From positions 96,372,708-96,436,707 of the forward strand of contig OX104127.1 in the NCBI GenBank assembly GCA_944470555.2: a DNA stretch of 64,000 bases, given 5' to 3'. This document shows positions 57,729 through 64,000 of the stretch, one piece after another (position 1 is the first letter of the stretch; every line of letters begins with the position of its first letter). The notes beneath the pieces were generated by a model. It saw only the letters and a program-made list of their open reading frames with translations. It did not search any database and was not told the origin of the DNA. Source of the stretch: Heterobilharzia americana. Its lineage: Eukaryota; Platyhelminthes; Trematoda; Strigeidida; Schistosomatidae. Position numbers and translations under genes: made by a program.

Positions 57729-60012
57729 ATTTCACCGACTCCAGCGCGACATAAATGCAAGTTCTTTGACCGGATATCCTGGTGCAGCTTTCCCTCGTTT
57801 GAGATGATGCCATAACCCTCGATGGACTCTTGCGGCTGCCTTATTTCTGCACCTGTCACTTCGTTTCCTTTTTCAGGCCCAGTCCAATCCCTGCAAGGAT
57901 AGGAACTACTTTGTCACATGTCAGGGGTACTCTGGGTGGCTTGTGGTAATTTTGAACAGTCCAGAAACGAGGATGCACCTTTTCTTCAGGATGTCGGTAC
58001 TCTACCTCCATTCCACTGTGGATACAAACCGGAGTGTTGTTTCAAGGGTCGTTGTCCCTTCTGTCGTCCTCCTCTCGCGTTGCCCTCGTCAACGCTTCAG
58101 ATCTACCGTTTTGGACTGCTATGACAACACTGTGTAAGTTTCTTAAGAAAATGAGTATATAACAGTGGTACAGACGTCAAAGACAGAGTGCAGTGGAGGG
58201 ACAGAATGTTTAAAGGGAAACGGTTTATGTTGGCTTACCATCAGACACTTGTCAACGGTTCCTCGCACTTGGCCAACGAGTTTAAGCGTGAGTCCCGGAT
58301 AAGCATGCAGAACACGGGAGGATGCTTTCCGGGAACGAACCCCGAAAGGGACCAGAAGACAAGGCAGTTGGACTAACCTAGAACCACTGACAGGGGGTAG
58401 GCAGGCTGGTTTGAGGAGTTAATAATGCAGGTTTTCTTCTGTAGAGAAGTATGTCAACGAATATTCAACGGTCGATTATGTGCAACAATAGGAGTGTTGC
58501 AAAAGTTTGGTCTCGATTAACTGAATGTCATGAGCGGGACTTCCCTAATGTGCAGAAATAACAAAATAGGGAGAGATGCAAGCAGCCAACGTTGTTCTTC
58601 GAAGCCAGCGTGATAGTAAGGACCAACGATCAAACTCGTGGAGATCTAGGCTCTTCGTTTCAGGGACTCATTTGCCGCTGCAGCTCCCTCCCTCTCAGTG
58701 GGCTCATAGGGGCCCTAAGACTCTACCTGGCGGGTCAACAACAGTAGTAGCTTTCGGCTCTCTAAAAATTCTTCAAGGGTGTCTTTAATAACGTCAAAAT
58801 GTCGTGCTTCATTGCGGTGCACCCAGATGTCTAGTGTGCATAGTTATTCACCCTTTTCCCAAACGCTTCCCCCTAATCATGGGTGGGTGTTTGCTCGAGC
58901 TCTGAAATTTGTCATCCTTTTCTCCCTATTTGTCCATTAGGCCCTTATTCGTTCTACTTATTTGTTCATACGCTCCATAACGGGAATAACTGCGATTACC
59001 ATATCTCACGAAACTCATTTTCCGGGTTGATTTTTCCGAGGGTGCATTTTTATTATATTTGCAAACGATCTTCTATTTAGAGACATCTACTTGGAGTAGA
59101 TTTTCAATACTGGTTGTGCATTTCTTGCTTTAACGCTTATAGAGCATCTGTTTCCTACACCCGCTGAAGCGAAAAAACGTTTCGCGGTTTCAAGTCGCAA
59201 CTTTAGTCATACTGTAATACAGCAAACTTGAAATTGACGTTTTCCTTGACAGCTACTTCAAACATATCTCAGTTCCTAGAGCTAATAAACCACAGCAGTA
59301 GATCTTCATTGGTTGTCTTTTGCAAGTTATAGTTGTTCTTCACAGGTTCTGGATTAGATGTAGGAACCATAACGACGTGATTATTATGAAGATAAAACAT
59401 CTACTCTCCTACAGCAGCCCACATACAACTCAGGAGGAGGGGTCTCTAATCATGACATCAGTTGTGATGCAAAGAATTAAGTAATATTCGAATTCATGAA
59501 GGCATGTATGGTATGATTATGTAGTTCACTTAACTTTCTCGTAAGTGGTCAGTTTCTTGGAGCGGCTGTTGCAAAACTGAGGCTACGGTATGTTCGCCCA
59601 ATTTCAGTGTTCAGTGACAATAGTAGTAGACTGGTTTGACGTGTGCTACCTCTTGAATTAAATTTCTCTGTACAGATCTAGTGTGTATTCAAATGCATTC
59701 TTTGAAGGGGCTGATATAATCTACTCAGGTAAACAGTTCGCTTCTTCAGTCACTGTAGTGGTTAAAAATGCCTCCTGAGTAAGGCATCAGCTCGCGTTCA
59801 GTCGATTCGAACGTGATTTTTGAATTTCTCTTTGATGTTCTCGAAGATAAGCGATCCTTGATGGGGGGAGGGGGAATATAAGACATCCATCTGATTTGAG
59901 ATCAACTTAGGTTAGTTGTTAAGCTAATGGAATGCTGGTATTTGCCTCCCTCCTCCCAAGATAAAGCATTATGGAAATATTTGGTTGCTGTAGGCGGTTT
60001 TCAAAAGACGTT

Positions 60013-61783
60013 AAGTACAGCAGCCACTAACTTAGCACTAAGTCTCTGAGCACACTGCAGTGTTTTGGCACATGTGAGCCTAAGATTGGCCGTTCGAATG
60101 CAACGTTTGAGATAACGTTGGTCAGACGTGGGACATATTGTACGAAGCGTGTCCTAATGTGAGGATTTGAATGTTCTCCGAATAGGCCAGAGTATTCAAA
60201 TCTCTTTTGCGAACCTCTCGAGTAGTGGTTGACAATAACTCCCAAGTGTAATTTTTTGGATATCAAGTGTCCCGTTTATTTAGCTACTAATGACAGCTGC
60301 TGTGAATAGTATGCATAACTGCTTTTCCGATAAAATCAATTTCTAGGTACTATTCCTTGGACAACTTGACTAGTTCATTTAAGTCCACCCGTAATGCATA
60401 TCTATCTACCTCATTACGAATAACCTCCCATGTTTTCACATCGGCAAATAATAACACGGGTACTTTATCATATCTGAAAGTTCCTTGACACAGATCAAAA
60501 GAGGGAATGGACTGAAGATTTCTGCCAAGAACGGTAATAGCCTTCGATGCAAACCTTTAAGACCAGAGGACTTCCCAGGTTTAAGGTTGTGTTCACTAGC
60601 CAAATGACAACCCATCTTATGGTGTGTACCGGACCCGTTGATGAGGCATTTTCAGTAATGCTGTTTGGAGTGATAGCATCCCTACCTAATAAGAAAACTG
60701 CATTAAAGTAGTCAAGTAGACATTCAGCTTAAAACAGGTTACACCACCAACTTTTTCGAATCGGTGGCTGGTTAAAAAGACGGGACCCCATCATTACGTT
60801 TTGATAGATCTGGCAGTCAATCACAATTTACGTGTCGTACGCTGTTCTACCGCATACTCATATGCTCCTAACCTTGCAAATACGCATTCTCAAAAGATTC
60901 ACTACCTGTATTCAAAAAAAGTTCCATAGTCACCTACTCCTTAAAAGTCTCAAGATACTGTTATTAACCCATAGTGGGTGGTGAGAATGCCTACGAAAAG
61001 TTAAACATGGCATGAACGGTAGAGTCCCCCAGTCAAATGTAGGTCTAAATTTTTTCGAACCTTCCTCTATAAATGTGCTACGATCCACGAACCAGTTTGG
61101 TATAATTATACACTATGTTATTTGGTGCGTCAGATTGCCATACATTCCATGCAGGGGAATGGAATCGTGGTCCAATGCATACGTGCGAAACTTAAAAGGT
61201 ATTACTAAGTGGCCACTATAATATAGGTTGGTGCCAGAGGCCAGTTTCCTTTCCAGGAACTGTGGTTTGTGCTCTGAATCAAAACGCATTGCACTCATGA
61301 AGTTTTTAACCTAGTTGCTCTACAGGACTGAGAAAAGTCGGTCGCTATCAAAGCAGTTGGTTGAATCTGACGATGTGAACCCAGCCCAGTTGTGTGTTGT
61401 GATTAGGTCACCTATTATCAGATGTCTGCTACTGTCAAGTCACTCACATAAATAATTCAGTTCGGTGTAATTTGCTGTGCGACAGACTCCAGTAGATAAC
61501 CTCGATTTTGACTACACCATCAACTGACTTAACGTCAGCCTAATAATTCGCTTGTACCATTGTCATGTGCTTCTGTTTAAGTTGACCGTATATTTGGGTT
61601 CTTGCTGGTATACAGTAGAGCACCCTCACTACTATCTTGTCAGCCCCGGTGTGGTACGCAGAAAGATGGGTATAATCTATGTCTCTTCTGAGCTGTGTTT
61701 CTGTCACAGCAACCGTCAGATCTTTCTTCTCTGATTGAAAGTCTGACTGACATTTAATTATGCAGACTGCAGGTATTAGTGCA
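60013..61783 (-). mobile_element. Decayed CR1-like LINE in right arm
   Basis: Mirror image of the copy at 51380-53150, with the same internal deletion and the same stops. The LINE therefore inserted and decayed before the duplication. Confidence 0.65.
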
Positions 61784-63003
61784 GTTAACGTGTTGAGGTG
61801 TTTGTGGTACAATCATCCATCCCTATATATGTCTTGTAAGCATTCATTTCCAAGACATTACTATCCAGAAACATACAAGTTTAATGTTATGTTTTCCTTT
61901 CTCTTTCTAGCTCTTTTCGCTTTGAATGATAAATTGCTGTATGCTTGTGCAGCGACAAGTGGGTAGGGCTGTGTCTAAGGTTGTATTTCTGGCACTCGTT
62001 TTGTAAGAGAAAATGTGACAAAGCCTTTTGATCGATGGATTCAACTGCCGATTCAAATTTAGGAAATATGCTTGGCAGGTTTCTTCATTCTGGATTTTCG
62101 AGAAAGCCAAGGTTCTGACTGATACACATGAGATCAACCAAAATCTGCGCATTTCATTCAGGTTTACTGTTCGTTAAGTAAATTTAAGAGTCAAATGGTA
62201 ATGGTGCACTAAATTAACGAGGCAGCCTCCAACTAATGAATCATGTATTAGAAAGGAAATAATATTTGTGAGATTCCTGTGAGGCAAAAAAATAAATTCC
62301 TGATGTTTCGTCTCCTTGTGGAAGTCGTTTTTTCAGAGAACAAGGCCTGTGCAGGTTATCGCAAGTAAATGGATACATTTGCAGCATGCTTTAATCCAAC
62401 TTTATCTGCCATGGTTCTAACAAGGGGAATAATGTTATCAACCCTCACACTACGTGTCAAATATGCAGTCTAGTACATTAAACTTCACTTGGTTATTGAG
62501 TTACATTTGTAAAAAGAATGTTAATCAAGTCAATTTTCTTGAATGTCATAAAACTACTTTTTTGCCTTTTTGTGGACCATCTACTTTTTTGGAAGCTTGA
62601 ATAAATCTGTTAAGAACTTGATTAAGATGTAGCATGGTTAATAATAGATGATGGTTTAAGAAACAGTGTGGAATATAGTTGATAAGAAATCAGGTATCTA
62701 GTACTGCTGGTGTATTGAGAACTGACACGTCTTACATGCTCATCATCAGGACCTGATATTTTGTGGTGCGTAAAAGAGAAACTCAGTCACTTTGTTTTCG
62801 TTCTATTTATCTATTTTTAAAAGTAATGTGATGCACAAAATAAACTGAAAATACCTTCAAAATATAAACTCTTGTATTTCACTAGTTTATTATTCCTGCA
62901 AACATTCCCAGTACATATTGTGTTTTTTAGTATGAAGTACAGCGTAGCGAAGTCACTTCAAAATTGGATTTTTATTTTGCATCTTACTGTTGTTGATCCT
63001 AAG

Positions 63004-64000
63004 CCATAAAAAAGAAATATCGTCAAGTGAAGTGGGATCGGTTTTGTATGTCGAAAACTTCAAAAGGGGGAATCCCGATACAACCAATTTATTCAGTACC
63101 TACTAAAGTCCTTCATAAATTCCAAAGCACTTCAAATGCCCGGTCTTATTTTCCTGCGAATCTAAATGATGGTTTAACACAGTTGCCTTCGTCTTCTCAA
63201 ATTTCGTCTGTTGAAAATACTGTTTTGATTGGAAAACCATTTGGAACTGCTGGGCACTCAAAAGAAGCCAAGTTAACCAACCCTGGAAAATTTGTTAGTG
63301 AGACATCTAAGCAATACAAGTCCTCACAAAACTATTCAAGAAACCCAGCAAACACTCAGTCTAAAAGAGTTTCATATGTTAACGATACAAGTAACCGCAA
63401 CAATCCTCAAGGTTTTAGTAAAAAGGCAAAGAAAATTTCAAACAAAAATTTAGCATCTTCGGAATCCAATGTAACAAAATTTGATTCCCCGTTTGTAAGA
63501 GGTTTGGAAGACTTCATAACTACTGATAATCGTGATTCTAAAGATTCAACTCATTTAAGATGTTCGAAGGCACTTTCTACAGAAAATATTACGAAGTTTG
63601 GTAAACAGCGTACGGTGCCTAAAACTAAGCGTCCTTCTCGTCTAAAACGATGTATTTTAAGTGAACGTGCTGTTCGCAGTGAACTACGAAGTCAATCACT
63701 TCCAGCTACAAAAATTACTTTGGATCATCTGGAAACCGTTGTATCTACCAGTGAACTGGGTCAAGCAAAGGTACGTTGCATTGCTAAAAAAGTATTATTT
63801 TTGTAGCTCAATACTTTGGATGTACGTAAAACTGTCGCAAATTGTTCCAAACCCCCGTCGACGATGCAGAAAGATCTCATAACGGAATTGATTACTCAAC
63901 TGGCCATATTTCAAGACAGAGCTTATGTAATATACGCTAATAATCCTTTTTATCGTAAACGTGCGAAACGTTTTGTGTGCGGTTTTCATGAAGTTGTCAA
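63004..64000 (+). CDS. SECISBP2: SECIS-binding protein 2-like gene, two exons (right arm copy, cut by window end)
   Basis: Exon 1 is 63004-63770, the intron 63771-63806, and exon 2 starts at 63807 and is cut at 64000. The encoded residues are identical to the left copy over the shared part: VPKTKRPSRLKRCILSER, then LITELITQLAIFQDRAY and RKRAKRFVCGFHEVV. The L7Ae-type RNA-binding domain is interrupted only by the window edge. The two copies point away from each other (left on -, right on +), so any promoter would lie in the arms or spacer. Which copy is the full-length gene cannot be told from this window. Confidence 0.82.
63771..63806 (+). other. SECISBP2: SECISBP2 micro-intron, 36 nt (right arm)
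   Basis: Identical to the left-arm intron: GTACGT donor and TTTTTGTAG acceptor, with frame kept across the join. Confidence 0.85.

Larger units (their letters stand above)
54507..58656. other. Unique spacer between the inverted arms
   Basis: 4.15 kb. It comprises a T-rich stretch of unknown identity (54520-55290), an LTR with a PBS-like site (55298-55656), anonymous sequence, an RTE/SR2-like LINE (56030-57728) and anonymous sequence (57729-58640). No host exon was recognised. Confidence 0.8.
58657..64000. repeat. Right arm of the large inverted duplication (cut by window end)
   Basis: Reverse complement of 49163-54506 with only scattered single-base differences. It contains the mirror copies of the CR1-like LINE and the SECISBP2 exons. 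The arm runs off the end of the window, so its real length is unknown. Confidence 0.93.

Noticed and set aside
49163..64000. Terminal inverted repeats of one giant DNA transposon (Polinton/Maverick-like)
   Set aside because: The arms contain host SECISBP2 exons and a dead LINE, and the spacer shows no integrase, polymerase or capsid genes.
1..64000. CRISPR arrays, bacterial operons, ribosome-binding sites
   Set aside because: The sequence is eukaryotic (spliced exons, retroelements); no regular short repeat-spacer arrays were seen.

Overview
This window looks like blood-fluke (Schistosoma or close relative) nuclear DNA. It is AT-rich and intron-dominated, has very small introns at gene 5' ends, and carries the trematode repeat set: a hammerhead-bearing Smalpha-type SINE, Penelope-like elements, RTE/SR2-like and CR1-like LINEs, and LTR fragments. 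No bacterial operons, CRISPR arrays or genuine tRNA/rRNA genes were seen. The species cannot be fixed from sequence alone.

Layout. (1) 568-7053 (+): the last two recognisable exons of an unidentified Asn/Ser/His-rich protein, split by a 5.7 kb intron holding a decayed RTE-clade LINE (about 1418-4712). (2) 10398-40013 (-): a complete gene for the ciliary doublet-microtubule inner protein CFAP45, rebuilt here as nine coding exons giving about 573 aa (human protein about 551). Its first three introns are tiny (49, about 48 and 27 nt) and the rest are 1.5-14 kb. The big introns hold SINE, Penelope, RTE and (TA)n repeats. (3) 40200-48260: decayed CR1-like LINE on -, an LTR-like block, a CR1-like LINE on + with an RTE-like 3' part, and anonymous sequence. 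(4) 49163-64000: a very large near-identical inverted duplication. Arms of at least 5.34 kb (49163-54506 and 58657-64000) flank a 4.15 kb spacer. Each arm carries exons of a SECIS-binding protein 2 (SECISBP2-like) gene, with a 36 nt intron, and a decayed CR1-like LINE. The spacer contains an LTR with a primer-binding-site-like motif and an RTE/SR2-like LINE. The right arm is cut by the window end.

Most notable: the inverted duplication with a head-to-head SECISBP2 pair; a 27 nt in-frame intron that looks like a premature stop in CFAP45; and, in Penelope 3' regions, a hammerhead-ribozyme-shaped motif whose only departures from the catalytic core are a C3-to-G and G8-to-C swap, which would preserve the C3-G8 tertiary pair. 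Two Penelope loci share the same layout, with a copy of the 3' region inverted at the 5' side.
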